64,000 bases of DNA from Dugong dugon. Lineage: Eukaryota > Chordata > Mammalia > Sirenia > Dugongidae. The position numbers and the translations under genes were made by a program. Location: NCBI GenBank assembly GCA_030035585.1, contig CM057464.1:79034919-79098918 (forward strand), given 5' to 3'. Below, one piece after another: positions 33,570 through 46,219 of this stretch. Numbering within the stretch: the first letter of the stretch is position 1; each line of letters opens with the position of its first letter. Under the pieces are notes generated by a model. That model had not been told where the DNA came from and searched no databases. It saw only the letters and a list, made by a program, of their open reading frames with translations.

Positions 33570-33745
33570 GAGCCCTGGTGGCACAAAGTTCAGCAGATCA
33601 GTGGTTCGAACCAACCAGCTGCTCTGCCGGAGTAAATACCTGGTAATCTGCTCCTGTAAACATTACAGCCTAGGAAGTCCTATGGGGCAGTTCTACTCTG
33701 TTCTGTAGGGTTGGAATTGACTCGACGGCACACAACACAACAACA
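33570..33745 (+). repeat. AfroSINE with RTE-type (AAC) tail
   Basis: The head 'ggagccctggtggcacaaag' and tail 'gactcgacggcacacaacac' show the subtype that ends like the RTE LINE rather than in a GGTTT repeat. Confidence 0.88.
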
Positions 33746-34263
33746 TGTATAAACCATTATTTGTAATTTTCTCCATTTAAATTGAACCCTTTTCTATTTT
33801 TGAAGTATGTCAGGATTAAGTTATGCTGTAGGAACAAAGGAGTCTGAAATTCACAGTGACTTATGTCCATCACAGGGACCCAGGCTAGAGGATCTACTCT
33901 TTGAAACAGGACTAGATGTGACAAGGAAAAAAGGGCTTCGGAGTGTCTCACATGATAAATGCTTGGCCAAGAAGTCACCTGTGTCACAGTCAATGGACAG
34001 AACTGGTCACAGCCCCACTCAACACAAATGCAATCCTATCATGTGCTGGAAGCCAGAAAAGAAAGCATTAATTGCTACCACATAAGGGTTTTTTCAAAGT
34101 GGGTTTATTTTTAAAGAGTACATCCACAAAAGCACTCTACATAGCTGAAATACCGAGCATAAAGGGATAAAAGTTGCCAAGCGGCAAAAATAAGATGTGA
34201 TGAGGTTCAGACGCTAAGGCTTGTAAAAGGTGCTTATAAGAGAATTGTAGATTTAGATGTGAC
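33746..34263. other. Intergenic, nothing recognised
   Basis: A 92-codon frame (33807-34085) shows no homology that I recognise. Confidence 0.4.
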
Positions 34264-34278
34264 TTTAGCTAGCTTTGG

Positions 34279-34438
34279 AGTCCTGGTGGTGCAGTGATTA
34301 AGCATTTGCCTGCTAACCAAAAGGTCCACAGTTCGCATCCACCAGCCACTCCTTGGAAACCCTATGGGGCAGTTCTACTCTGTCCTGTAGGGTTGCTATG
34401 TGTTGGAATCAACTCGATGGCAATGGGTTTGGTTTGGT
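34279..34438 (+). repeat. AfroSINE with perfect 15-bp TSD
   Basis: A complete copy flanked by 'tttagctagctttgg' at 34264-34278 and 34439-34453. It ends in the GGTTT-type tail. The perfect TSD suggests a relatively young insertion. Confidence 0.95.
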
Positions 34439-34456
34439 TTTAGCTAGCTTTGGTAA

Positions 34457-34484
34457 TTTTTTTTTTTTTTTTTTTTTTTTTTTT
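34457..34484 (+). repeat. Homopolymer T28
   Basis: An uninterrupted T run just after the SINE's right TSD, followed by a scrap of SINE-tail-like sequence ('attgctgttgagtcgattt'). Confidence 0.9.
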
Positions 34485-34893
34485 GGCCACATTACCTCTC
34501 ATTGCTGTTGAGTCGATTTGCCACATTGGAGGTGGTAAATAAGATGCAGAGCAAGAGGGAGAGAAGCACATGGGTAGCAGTAAAATACACCTATAAGCCT
34601 GATATTGAGAGATGAATTAAAAAAATTAAACTGACTTCAAAAATCACAGCCATTTCTCAATTCTGTGACTAACAACTTTAGGCTGGGGACATCAGTGATT
34701 CACAGACAGCACAGTGCATTTATAGATATGTATAATGATTACTCTTAGTCATCAAGAATGGGTTGAATTTGGCTTGGTATATTTTAAGGCAAGGAATTTT
34801 ATAATCCAGTGTTTCCAAAGAATGTTCTTAGGTGTATTAGAAAAATGGTGCCATGAATAAATGTCTTACAAACACCAGGCTATATATACTTAC

Positions 34894-34940
34894 AAAACCA
34901 AACCCACTGCCATCAAGTTGATTCCGATTCATAGCAGCTA
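34894..34940 (-). repeat. AfroSINE tail fragment, inverted
   Basis: 'aaaaccaaacccactgccat' and 'aagttgattccgattcatag' are the inverted 3' end only. Confidence 0.75.
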
Positions 34941-34976
34941 TATGCTTAGACATTACAGTATTCACTCTTTAATATA

Positions 34977-35398
34977 TGTCTTAGTTATCTAGTGCTGTTA
35001 TAACAAATACAACAATCAGTGACTTTAAGGAACAAAAGTTTATTTTCTCACAGTTTACGAGGCTAGAAGTCCAAATTTAGGGTGCCAGCTCTAGAGGGCC
35101 GTCTCTCTTGGCTCTAGGGGAAGATCCTTGTCTCTTTTCAGCTTCTGCTCCTTATTTCCTTGGTGATTTTCATGTGGCCTGGCATCTGTCTTCCCCCATC
35201 TCTGCATGTGCTTCCTCTCTTGCTTGCTTAATCTGCTCTTTCATATTTCAAAAAAAAACTGACTTAAAACACACCCTACACTAATGTTGTCTAAACAACA
35301 TAACAAAGGAAACCCATTCCTAAATGGGATTATAACTACAAGTATAGGGGTTAGGGATTTACAACATATTTTGGGGGGACACAATTCAATCCATAACA
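34977..35398 (-). mobile_element. MaLR-type solo LTR, inverted
   Basis: From 'tgtcttagttatctagtgct' to 'aattcaatccataaca'. The flanks are ATATA (34972-34976) and ATATG (35399-35403), a one-mismatch 5-bp TSD. Confidence 0.85.
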
Positions 35399-36014
35399 AT
35401 ATGCTAATACTAATTTTGAATCTTTCCAAGAGGGCATATTTAACCATTGTATAAATCAGCATCCCTTAAGGAAACAGATGGTTCACTTACAGTGGATAAT
35501 CAAGGAGCATTTAATAAATGGAAACTGACAAGGAATGGTGTGGTACTGTTACCACCTCCAGGCCTAAAGGGGCAAGGGAAGGGGGAGCAGTTACCAGAAC
35601 TGGAGAGAACAGCTAAATGGAGAGGACTGCTTGACATAAGCTGTGCCCTTAGTAGGAAGATGCAGCCAACTAATGGCTATCTAGCAGGAGGGAGACAGAC
35701 TAAGGAATAAACACTTAGCCTCCCTTCCCCATCCCCTTTGATGTCCTGCTGCTCACAACCTGTCCCGCTCCCCAACTAAGTAACCTAACCCAAGAGGAAG
35801 GCAGAGGGGGCAAAGGAACCTGCAGTCTATACAGATCAGCCCTTTGGGCACAGTGCAGAATGGAGAAACATTGAGAGTAGGAAACAGAAAATATCCTGTA
35901 CCACTATGAATCCCTTTTATTCACAAATGACTGCTTGGGACCAATGTTCTGCAGAACACACTTTGGGAAAAGTTGACATGATCTATTAATAAAGTTATTT
36001 AGCCAAACTGAAAC

Positions 36015-36045
<31 letters not shown>

Positions 36046-36689
36046 ATATATGTATATATACATGTTTTTAAATGACAATATAATGGAAGAGTTTACACTA
36101 ATATGAAATAGCTCATTTATTCAACTTCAATTTAATGAATCAAGTGCTGATTTGGGGGAGTGGAATATAATTTTTCCAATAAAAATATAAAACAACATAA
36201 TGCCCTTCCTTTTCACTGTGATCACAGAGATGGTCATTTTTACAAAAATATCCCAGGGCTTTCATTTTCCCAAAGTCTTTTCTTAATCATTTGATGGTCA
36301 GATAATTCCATCTTGAATAATCTACTACGGCTTCCACATAAATTTTCCTTTTTTTAGTTTTTAATTGGTTCACCTCTGCCAGATCTTCATCTGACAATAA
36401 CTTTTATTGTGATTTGAACAGTTCTCCAACATCACTTTCAATAACTTCATAAAATCCTACAACTTTAAGTTTCGTGAGTTTGTATTGTGTTGTTGGCTAC
36501 TTTGACTGGCAAGAAAATGACCAGCAGACAGGTTTGGGTATAATAGACACTAGTGTTAATTGGGGAGAAATATTTATATAAAGATTAATTTTATAAGTGA
36601 AGGTTTACTAATGAAAATACTATACTCTGCTTCTCTAGAACTTTATTATCTTAGGGACTCAAATAATGAATATAAAGCCCGTAGTCTGA
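35399..36689. other. Intergenic with a (TA)n microsatellite
   Basis: A TA-rich, near-palindromic microsatellite lies at 36013-36064. Other sequence is unrecognised; an 87-codon frame at 35447-35710 has no domain. Confidence 0.45.
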
Positions 36690-38145
36690 AGGAATAAGCA
36701 AGAGTTTAGCTACATATAAGCACACCCATGTTCATCACAGCATCATTCACAATAGCAAACAGATGGAAACAACTTAAGCACCCATCAACAGATAAATGGA
36801 TAAACAAAAAGTGTTTCCTTCTGTAGTACATGGAGTTGCTATGAGTCGGAACTGACTCCACGGCACCTAACAACAACACACAATGGAATGCTATGCAATG
36901 ATAAAGAATAATGATGAATCTGTGAAGTACTTCACAACATGATGAATCTGGAGGGCATTATGCTGAGTGAAATAAGTCAATTGCAAAAGGACAAATGTTG
37001 TATGAGACCACTATTATAAAAACTCAAGAAAAGGTTTACACACAGAAAGAAAAAACCTTTGATGGTTATGAGGGAGGGGAGGGGAAATCACTAGATAGTA
37101 GACAAGTGTTAACTTTGGTGAAGAGAAAGACAATGCACAATATAGGGGAAGTCAGCACAACTTGACCAGGGCAAAGGAAGACAGAGGAACACAAGGAAAA
37201 AGGCAACCACAGTAAATAATATACACAACCTTAAAACAACAGTAAAAACAATAATTTACAAGCTGACACACAGGCAGGTATGCATGGTGAATAGGGGAAA
37301 GAGGGCATATAGGAGTATACTCATACATATATAGATTAGGCTGTGGATATTTTTAAATACATAGTTGTATATACAGCATGTATATTCATATATATAACAG
37401 AGCACAAAGGGGGCACAGTCACAGAAGCTTCCTAGACACATCCACCTTGAGGAACTGAGTTACTGGGGCTGAGATCTGGGGGTGAGGCCTCAGGGACATC
37501 TAGGTCAACTGGCATAACATAGTTCATAAAGAAAATGTTCTATATCCTACTTTGGTGAGTAGTGTCTGAGGTCTTAAAAGCTTATGAGCAGTCATCTAAA
37601 ATACATCTATTGGTTCCATCCTGACCGGAGCAAAGGAGAATGAAGAAAACCAAAGACACAAGGGAAATTTCAGTCCAAAGAACTAATCAACTGCCACATG
37701 AACCACAACTTCCACCAGCCTGAGCCCAGAAGAACTAGATGGTGCCTGGCTACCACCACCAACCGCTCTGCCAGAGATCACAGTAGAAGATCCCAGACGG
37801 AGTGGGAGAAAAATGTAGAACAAAATTCAAATTCACAAGAGAGATTAGATTTACTGGTGTGTCAGAGATTAGAGGAACTCTGAGACTATGGCCCCCAGAC
37901 ACCCTTCTAACTCAGAACTGAAGCCACTCCTGAAGCATACCTTTCAGCCAAAGATTAGACAGGCCTATAAAACAAACAATAATACACATGAGGAACATGC
38001 TTCTTAGATCAGTCAAGTATACTGGACCAAATGGGCAACACCTGCCCAAAAGCAAAGATGAGAAGGCAGAAAGGGACAGGAAAACTGGATGAATGGAAAC
38101 GGGGAATCTGGGGTGGAAAGGGGAAGAGTGCTAACAAACTCTCAG
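36690..38145 (+). mobile_element. L1 fragment (ORF2 end plus 3'UTR)
   Basis: Starts with ORF2 C-terminal wording ('cacccatgttcatcacagca', 'gcacccatcaacagataaat') and continues through the 3'UTR to 'gggaatctggggtggaaagg'. At about 36812-36880 it is interrupted by a SINE/RTE 3' end ('ctatgagtcggaactgactc', then 'cacctaacaacaacac'). It is truncated by an RTE insertion at about 38146. Confidence 0.85.
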
Positions 38146-39812
38146 TTCTAAAAGAACTGAAGAAAAAATTCAAGCCTCAAGTTGCAGTATTGAAGGATTC
38201 TATGGGGAAAATATTAAATGCCGCAGGAAGCATCAAAAGAAGATGGAAGGAATACAGAGTCACTACACCAAAAAGAATTGTTTAACATTCAACCATTTCA
38301 GGAGGTAGCATCTGATCAGGAACCAATGATACTGAAGGAAGAAGGCCAAGCTGCACTGAAGGCATTGGCAAAAAAAAAGGCTCCAGGAATTGACAGAATA
38401 CTAATTAAGACATTTCAACAAATAGATACAGTGCTGGAAGTGCTCACTAGTTGATGCCAAGAAATCTGGAAGACAGTAACCCGGCCAACCGACTGGAAGA
38501 GATCCATATTTATGCCTATTCCAAAGAAAGGTGATCCAATCAAATGTGGAAATTATCAAACAATATCATTAATATCACATGCAAGTAAAATTTTGCTGAA
38601 GATCATTCAAAAGCTGCTGCAGCAGTATATCGACAAGGAACTGCCAGAAATTCAAGCCGGATTCAGAAGAGAACATGGATCCAGGGATATCATTGCTGAT
38701 GTCAGATGGATCCTGGCTGAAAGCAGAGAATACTAGAAAGATGTTTACCTGTGTTTTACTGACTATGCAAAGGCATTTGACTGTGTGGATCATAAAAAAA
38801 TCATGGATTACATTGTGAAGAATGGGAATTCCAGAACACTTAATTGTGCTCTTGAGGAACCTGTAGATAGATCAAGAGGCGGTCGTTCAAACAGAACAAG
38901 GGGATACTGCGTGGTTTAAAATCAGGAAAGGCGTGCATTACGGTTGTATCCTTTCACCACACCTACTCAATCTGTACGCTAAGCAAATAATCCGAGAATC
39001 TGGACTATATGAAGAAGAATGGGGCATCAGGATTGGAGGAAGATTAACTAACAACCTGCATTATGCAGATGACACAACCTTGCTGAAAGCCAAGAGAACC
39101 TGAAGCACTGACCGATGAAGATCGAAGACCACAGCCTTCAGTGTGGATTACACCTCAACCTAAAGAAAACAAAAATTCTCACAACTGGACCAATAAGCAA
39201 CATCACAATAAATGGAGAAAATATTGAAGTTGTCAAGGATTTAATTTTGTTTGGACCCATAATCAACACTCATGGAAGCAGCAGTCAAGAAATCAAAAGA
39301 CCTCTTTAAAGTGTTCAAAAGCAAAGATGTCACACTGAGGAATAAGGTGCGCCTGCCTGACCCAAGTTATGATATTTTCAATCACCTCATATGCATGTGA
39401 TGGCTGGACAATGAATAAGGAAGACCAAAGAAGAACTGATGCCTTTGAATTATGGTGTTGGTGAAGAATATTGAATATACCATGGACTGCCAAAAGAATG
39501 AACAAATCTGTCTTGGAAGAAGTTCAGCCAGAAAGCTCCTTAGAAGCAAGGATGGCAAGACTACGTCTCACATTCTTTGGACATGTTATCAGGAGGGATC
39601 AGTCCCTGGAGAAGGACGTTATGCTTAGTAAAGTAGACGGTCAGTGAAGAAGAGGAAGACCCTCAATGAGATGTATTGACACAGTGGCTGCCACAATGGG
39701 CTCAAGAATAACAACAATTATGAGGATGGCTCAGGACCTGGCAGTGTTTCATTCTGTTGTACATAGGGTCACTATGAGTTGGAACTGACTTGATGGCACT
39801 AAGAACAACAAT
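38146..39812 (+). mobile_element. RTE (BovB-like) LINE, 5' truncated
   Basis: Degraded reverse-transcriptase frames are visible in order: 'KAPGIDRILI', 'MPIPKKGDPIKCGNYQTISL', 'IQAGFRREHGSRDI', 'YLCFTDYAKAFDCVDHKK', a YADD-type box ('HYADDTTLL' at about 39059), then 'TKILTTGPISNI' and an (AAC) tail. In-frame stops and frameshifts break it. It lacks the endonuclease half and carries a 30-bp deletion at about 39301 that the copy at 42255 shares. Confidence 0.93.
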
Positions 39813-40999
39813 TTTTATCATGTTTGCTAGGATTTAACAAGTATTAAACGCTAAATTTGACTATTAAATGCTGTTTTTCAATTCAATACATACATACTCT
39901 TATAGGAAAGAAGTTTTTTGTTTTTTTTTTCTTTAAGAAATAACATGGAGTCTTTGTGGTTTATTAGTAGGGCTAGGAGCTAGAGAAGAGGTAAATTTTC
40001 AGCTCTCAGAAAGCTACTCAGTTTTTCAATTGAATAGAATCAGGAAAATCATGCGGTAATTCCATAAATGTTTATTGAATGAACATTGTGCATCATGTAT
40101 TGGGCACTGCAAACAAAATTAAGACAAACTTGATTCTTGCCTTCATGGAACTTGGACTAGCAGGTCAAATTTTAAACTTGAACTTCCGGGTATAGTGTAA
40201 TAAAAACAAGTGTATCTAAACCAAAACAACAGCTCCCTAAAGCTTTTGAATTGCAAAAGAAATATTAAAATGCCCCTGCTGCAAAGGTATATCCAAATAA
40301 TTTTCATGGGTAGCTATCAATTGGATGCCATTAAAACACAAAGAAAGCAAATATTTAGACATTAATTGATAGCTGTAGTTACACCTGATAAATATGCTGT
40401 GCATAAAAATAAATAATTTAAGGTTTGACAGTACTCATTGGTGCATCTGAAAACTGGAACCCATCACAGAAAAGCAACTCAAATAGCAATTACTTGACGG
40501 AGTGAACTTCCAAATATTAGCCTTGGCATTAAGTCACTTGACTGGTTGCACATACAAATCAGGTTGTTCCTTGTCATGGATCTAAAATTTACCAGCAGTT
40601 TCTATTTGGAAAAGGATTCTAACCATTAATTCTATCTCCTGATGGGTGTAAAAAGCCTGTTATAACTTAGGTCTAACAAACCTGACAGTACACTAAAAGA
40701 AGGCTGGTTCTTTATCTTTTTTATATTCTTGGAAAATTAAATCTTTTACCACTATACAACTTAGGCAAACTAGTACTAGTAACTTTTGATTTGTTGACAA
40801 TATATGGTGTCATCAGCTCCAAGTATCTGTAACATATTCATCACAAGTACTGCTTGCAAACTTATCACAACAGAAATGAAAGTACTTTACTTAATAACTT
40901 GCTTTGTTGAAGTCCTTCTCTCTACTCTCACTTTTGATACAACTAGCTTTGCAGTAGTACAGCTTTCAGAAAGTTGAGACAAAACAATACTTGTATTGT
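39813..40999. other. Intergenic, mostly unique
   Basis: About 40062-40165 resembles MIR/L2-type wording ('aatgtttattgaatgaacat'). No repeat or gene is recognised in the rest of the interval. Confidence 0.4.
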
Positions 41000-41522
41000 T
41001 GTACTGGTTATCTATTGCTGCATAACAGATTGCTCCCAGACTTAACAACTTAAAACAACAAACATTTATCTCACATTTTCCGTGGGTCAGGAATCCAGAA
41101 ACAGCTTAGCTGAATGGTTCTGGCTCAGGGTCTCTCCAGAAGTTAGTCAAGCTGTTGGCCATGACTGTAGTCATCTGAAGGCTAGAAGATCTGTTTGCAA
41201 GCTTACTCATGTGGCTGTTGGCTGAGCTTAGCTCCTCACTGGCTGTGGCTAGAGGCCTTCCATCCACCCCTACCCACAGGGCCTCTTCATAGGCTGCTTG
41301 AATGTCCTCAAGATATGGCAGCTTGCTTCCCCCAGAGCAAAAGCCCAAGATGGCAGCTGCAGTCTTTTATAACTTAATCTCAGAAGGGACATAATATCAC
41401 TTCTGCCACATTCTACTGATCACACAGACCAGCCGTGGTACAATATAGGAGGGAATTACAGACGGATGTGAATACTTGAAGGCAAGGATCATTAGGGGCC
41501 ATCTAAAAAGCTAGCTACCTCA
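41000..41522 (-). mobile_element. Old MaLR (MLT1-like) LTR, inverted
   Basis: Plus-strand wording 'tctattgctgcataacagat', 'cgtgggtcaggaatccagaa' and 'ggatcattaggggccatct' is typical of inverted MLT1-type LTRs shared by all placental mammals. No clean TSD. Confidence 0.7.
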
Positions 41523-41772
41523 CTGATTCAATGTTTTACGGACTAAGAACAAAACTTTTATTTGGAAATGGTATTCAACAACCACAACCTGTGTGCTAGG
41601 GGTGCTTATTGCTACAGGGTTGGTCATTGTTTTCATGCCTTTTCAGCAGACAGAGCTAAGAAATACTTTTTTTTTTTTAGTGAAAAGATAATGTAATGCC
41701 ACAAAATCACATTGATACTTACAATTCAAATTCAAGACTACACAAATTTTAATTAATGTCTCTATCATACAT

Positions 41773-41941
41773 GGAGCCCTGATGGTGCAGTGGTTAAGAA
41801 CTCAGGCTGCTAACCAAAAAGTTGGCAGTTCAAATCCACCAGCCACTCTTTGGAAACCCTATGGGGCAGTTCTACTCTGTCCTATAGGGTTGCTATGAGT
41901 CAGAATTGACTGGATGGCAATGGATTTGGTTTTGTTTGCTT
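41773..41941 (+). repeat. AfroSINE with perfect 10-bp TSD
   Basis: From 'ggagccctgatggtgcagtg' to the GTTTT-type tail. It is flanked by 'tatcatacat' at 41763-41772 and 41942-41951. Confidence 0.93.
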
Positions 41942-42254
41942 TATCATACATATGTATTGCCTTTCTTCCATGCCCAAAATTCCAGTTCCCGATGGGTAGC
42001 TTCAGTAATTATTTTGTCTCCAATCCTACACACCATGCCTACAGACATCTTTCTTACACTTCTAAGTTACCATGCTTTTTTTTCTCAGGTATTCTGCCGG
42101 CCTTGAAACATAGAATAAAATGAAGCTAGGTAAAAGATCAGTATGTAAATTGCATGCCAAAGGCACTTTATCCTTGCTAGAGTTCCATCTTCTTCCAGCA
42201 CTATAGCAGACAATGTTCTGCTGCTATTCATAAGGTTATTCAGTGTGTGTATGG

Positions 42255-44035
42255 CAGGAATGATGAAGTAAAAGAGCTGAACGGAAGATTTCAAAGGGTG
42301 GTTTGAGAAGACAGTGTAAAGTATTATAACGACATGTGCAAACACCTGGAGATAGAAAACGAAAAGGGATGAATACACTAGGCATTTCTCAAGCTGCAAG
42401 AACTGAAGAAAAAATTCAAGCCTCAAGCTGCAATACTGAAGGATTCTATGGGGAAAATATTGAATGACACAAGGAGCACCAAAAGAAGATGGAAGGAATA
42501 TACAGAGTCATTGTACCAAAAAGAATTGGTTGACGTTCAACCATTTCAGGAGGTGGCATATGATCAAGAATCAATGGTATTGAAGGAAGAAGTACAAGCT
42601 GCAGTGAAGGCACTGGTGAAAAACAAGTCTCCAGGAATTGAGAGACTACCAATTGAGATGCTTCAACAAATCAATGCAGCACTGGAGATGCTCATTCATC
42701 TATGCCAAAAAATTTGGAAGAGATCCATATTTGTGCCCATTCCAAAGAAAGGTAATCCAACAGAATGTGGAAATTATCATACAGTATCATTAATATCACA
42801 TGCAAGTAAAATTTTGCTGAAGATCATTCAAAAATAGTTGCAGTGGTACATCAACAGAGAACTGCCAGAAATTCAAGCTGGATTCAGAAGAGGACATAGA
42901 ACAAGGGATATCACTGCTGATGTTAGAAGGATCTTGGTTGAAAGCAGAGAATACCAGAAAGACATTTACCTGTGTTTTATAGACTATGCAAAGGCATTCA
43001 ACTGTGTGGATCATAAAAAATATTATGGATTACATTGTGAAGAATGGGAATTCCAGAACACTTAATCGTGCTCCTGAGGAATCTGTACATGTATCAAGAG
43101 GCAGTCGTTCGAATAGAACAAGAGATACCTCATGGTTGAAAGTCAGGAACAGTGTGCGTCAGGGTTGTATCCTTTCATCATACTTGTTCAATTTGTATAC
43201 TGAGCATATAATCTGAGAAGCTGGACTGTATGAAGAAGAACACGGCATCAGGATTGGAGGAAGACTCATTAATAACCTGCATTATGCAGATGACACAATC
43301 TTGCTTGCTGAAAGTGAAGAGGACTTGAAGCACTGACTGATGAAGATCAAAGACTACAGCCTTCAGTGTGGATTACACCTCAACATAAAGAAAACAAAAA
43401 TCCTCACAACTGGACCAATAAGCAACACCATGATAAATGGAGAAAATATTGAAGTTGTCAAGGATTTAATCTTGTTTGGACCCAGAATCAACACTCATGG
43501 AAGCAGCAGTCAAGAAATCAAAAGACCTCTTTTAAAGTGTTCAAAAGCAAAGCCGTCACATTGAAGAATAAGGTGTGCCTGCCTGACCCAAGTTATGATA
43601 TTTTCAATCACCTCATATGCATGTGATAGCTGGACAATGAATGAGGAAGACCAAAGAAGAACTGATGCCTTTGAATTATGGTGTTGGTGAAGAATATTGA
43701 ATATACTATGGACTGCCAAAAGAATGAACAAATCTGTCTTGGAAGAAGTTCAGCCAGAATGCTCCTTAGAAGTGAGGATGGTGAGACTTTGTCTCACATT
43801 CTTTGGACATGTTATCAGGGGGGATCAGTCCCTGGAGAAGGACATCATGCTTGGTAAAGTAGAGGGTCAGCAAAAAAAAAAGAAGACCCTCAATGAGATG
43901 TACTGACACAGTGGCTGCAACAATGGTTTCAAAAATAGCAACGACTGTGAGGATGGTGCAGGACCAGGCAGTGTTTCATTCTGTTGTACACAGGCTTGCT
44001 ATGAGTTGGAATCGACTTGACTGCCCCTAACAACA
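42255..44035 (+). mobile_element. RTE (BovB-like) LINE, longest copy in window
   Basis: Starts within the linker before the reverse transcriptase ('gatgaagtaaaagagctgaa'). Readable blocks are 'KSPGIERLPIEM', 'VPIPKKGNPTECGNYHTVSL', 'IQAGFRRGHRTRDITADVRR', 'YLCFIDYAKAFNCVDHK', 'RQGCILSSYLFNLYTEHII' and a YADD box ('HYADDTILL'). It ends in an (AAC)-type tail. Broken by stops and frameshifts. It shares the 30-bp deletion at 43524 with the copy at 38146. Confidence 0.93.
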
Positions 44036-44229
44036 CAACAAGACTTCAATCAACATATTTTTCTTTAAGCTTCCTAGAAGGCTGGGAAAAACTAACAGGG
44101 TTAGTTCCAAGAGGGTTTTTTTGATATCCAAGAGACATTTTTTAAAGGAAAAAAAAAAACAAGGTGCAGAACATTGTGTAAGCCCTAGAGTATTTTATCA
44201 TTTGGGTAAACATAAAAACAAAATTATGG

Positions 44230-44316
44230 AATATATATGTATGTATATATATATATATATATATATATACACAAACACACATATATATACATATGTATGT
44301 ATATATATATACACAC
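44230..44316. repeat. (TA)n / (GTAT)n / (AC)n microsatellite
   Basis: Mixed AT, GTAT and CA units over nearly 90 bp; likely length-polymorphic. Confidence 0.9.
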
Positions 44317-44619
44317 TCTGGAAGAATAAATATGCAATATAGGTAGAAAGAAGATTTACTGCTATTTACTGTTTTGTTCCTTTTAAATTTTGAATTATAT
44401 GACTATACTAACTATTATAAATAAATAAACTTTCAAACAATATTCTTTCTGTAAGATAAAAGCAAACTGGTTGCTCAAGTGAAGCACACCCTGCAGATTC
44501 CCATTTCAGGCACCATTTAAGCAGGATTTCCTTTAAACAAGGTGAAGTTTGCTTGCCAAACCTGGGAGAAAGGTCTATCAAAAGCTGTAATACTAACGTG
44601 TTCAAGGGTACAGGTATAT
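44317..44619. other. Intergenic, nothing recognised
   Basis: AT-rich sequence with no feature I can name. Confidence 0.4.
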
Positions 44620-44757
44620 AAACCAAACCTGCTGCTGTCGGGTTGATTCCAACTCATAGCGACCTTACAGAACAGAGTAGAACTGCCCATAAGGTTTCCA
44701 AGGCCGTAAATCTTTATGGAAGCAGACTGTCATCTTTCCCCCACAGAGCGATAGGTA
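44620..44757 (-). repeat. AfroSINE, inverted, partial
   Basis: Tail and middle present ('tgattccaactcatagcgac', 'aggtttccaaggccgtaaat'); the tRNA head is missing. Confidence 0.85.
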
Positions 44758-45604
44758 TATAGTCCAGTGATTTAAATTTGGTAGATCTCTTCAGTGTGCC
44801 TCCCAATGACTGATGTTCTTAATGGCTGGGTTAGATCCTAAAACTAAGGGTCCTCAGGTATTTCCTTTCTTCCAAGTAAACTGCATATTTGAATACACAT
44901 GCCTTATATTCAAAGTTGTGGGGTTTTTTTGTTTTTGTTTTCCTTTCTGCAACTCTTAGCAAAAGCATTTTTGTCAAAGATACAGCTAGACTTGAATATT
45001 CTAATCAGTGTCAACCTTCGAATTTCCTTTGCACTCTATGGCTTATTTTAACTGTAATATCTTTCCTCAAATATTGGTTTGATTCCTTGACACAAATAGG
45101 TGAAATCTGTGGAAAACATTTAAGATTTCTCCTGATAAGGGATGTTTTATTTCTTGAATAGTTAGTCATATTTTATGTTTATTTAGCTTTTTAAAGTTTT
45201 ACATGCCCCACAAAGCGAGTTTTTTCTTGGGCCCTGTGCAATATGGTTTAGTGGTACATTCAGAAAGGCTTTACCTCAAATAACCAAGAAATAGGAGAAC
45301 AGCTGTTCTATCATCATTCCTAGAGTTAATCAAAACTGAAAAAATACATCAAATAACAGAATCTGGCAGTGCTTAGTGCTGTAAATGATGCAAACAAGGT
45401 GGGAATTTTATTCATAGTTCTATGTATTCTATAGACAATACTTGTATGAGATAATTTGGATGGATCCAAAATATCTTAAGATTCTTGATTCCCTATCCCA
45501 CAGCCATTTCTACCTTCTTCCTTGTTAGAGAACCCTGATTTTGTTCAGGCAAGATGATTTTGTTCAGACAAGCCATTATTCAGTGTACAGCAGCTCCAGA
45601 GAAT
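44758..45604. other. Intergenic, nothing recognised
   Basis: A 90-codon frame at 44889-45161 is hydrophobic but shows no recognisable family. Confidence 0.4.
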
Positions 45605-45797
45605 GAGTCAAGGTGGATCCAAACAGTGGTTCTCAACCCTGACTGCACATTATACTCCCTGTGAGAGAATTTTACAAATACTAGACACCATCTCAGAGCA
45701 ATTAAATCAAAATCTCTGCAGACTGGGCTCAGGCAGAAGTATGTTTTAAAAGTTTCCCAGATTATCCTGATGTGCAGCCAGGGAACAGACCTCTGGT
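45605..45797 (-). mobile_element. MER5-like hAT MITE
   Basis: 'cagtggttctcaaccctgac' at one end and 'atcctgatgtgcagccaggg' near the other match the MER5A/B consensus wording known in all placentals. Degenerate. Confidence 0.65.
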
Positions 45798-46210
45798 CTA
45801 AATCAATCATGGCAATCCAGCCCCTTTGCCAGTGACCAGGGGAAGGCACATAACCCTATCCTAACTGATGAGATTTAAGAGGGATTCTGCTAGGGGCTTC
45901 TGGTAAAAATTTTCATCCCTGAAAGAAGAGAAGGATGTGAAGATAAAGATATTTTTTAGGGTTGAAATGCTTGCTTCCAGCTTTGCAACCAGGAGGTAAG
46001 ACATTGCTGAAGCAACAAAGATGGCAGAGAAGAAAGATCAAAAGATTTCAAGTGTATCAGTTGGAAAACAGAGCTACTGTAAGTATTACGAGAATAAGTG
46101 AATTATTACAGGAACTGGATTTTACACAGATATAATAAAAACTGGAAAGTGAAGGTCTAGAAGGGGGAGTCAGAGATCAGAGAAATAGGCACTAAACAGT
46201 CTGCCTGAAG
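45798..46210. other. Intergenic, nothing recognised
   Basis: No credible gene or repeat. Confidence 0.4.
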
Positions 46211-46219
46211 CACTGGTAT

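Noticed and set aside
36013..36064. Palindromic TA-rich stretch as a possible origin or matrix element
   Set aside because: It is a simple (TA)n microsatellite with interruptions; nothing else supports a function.
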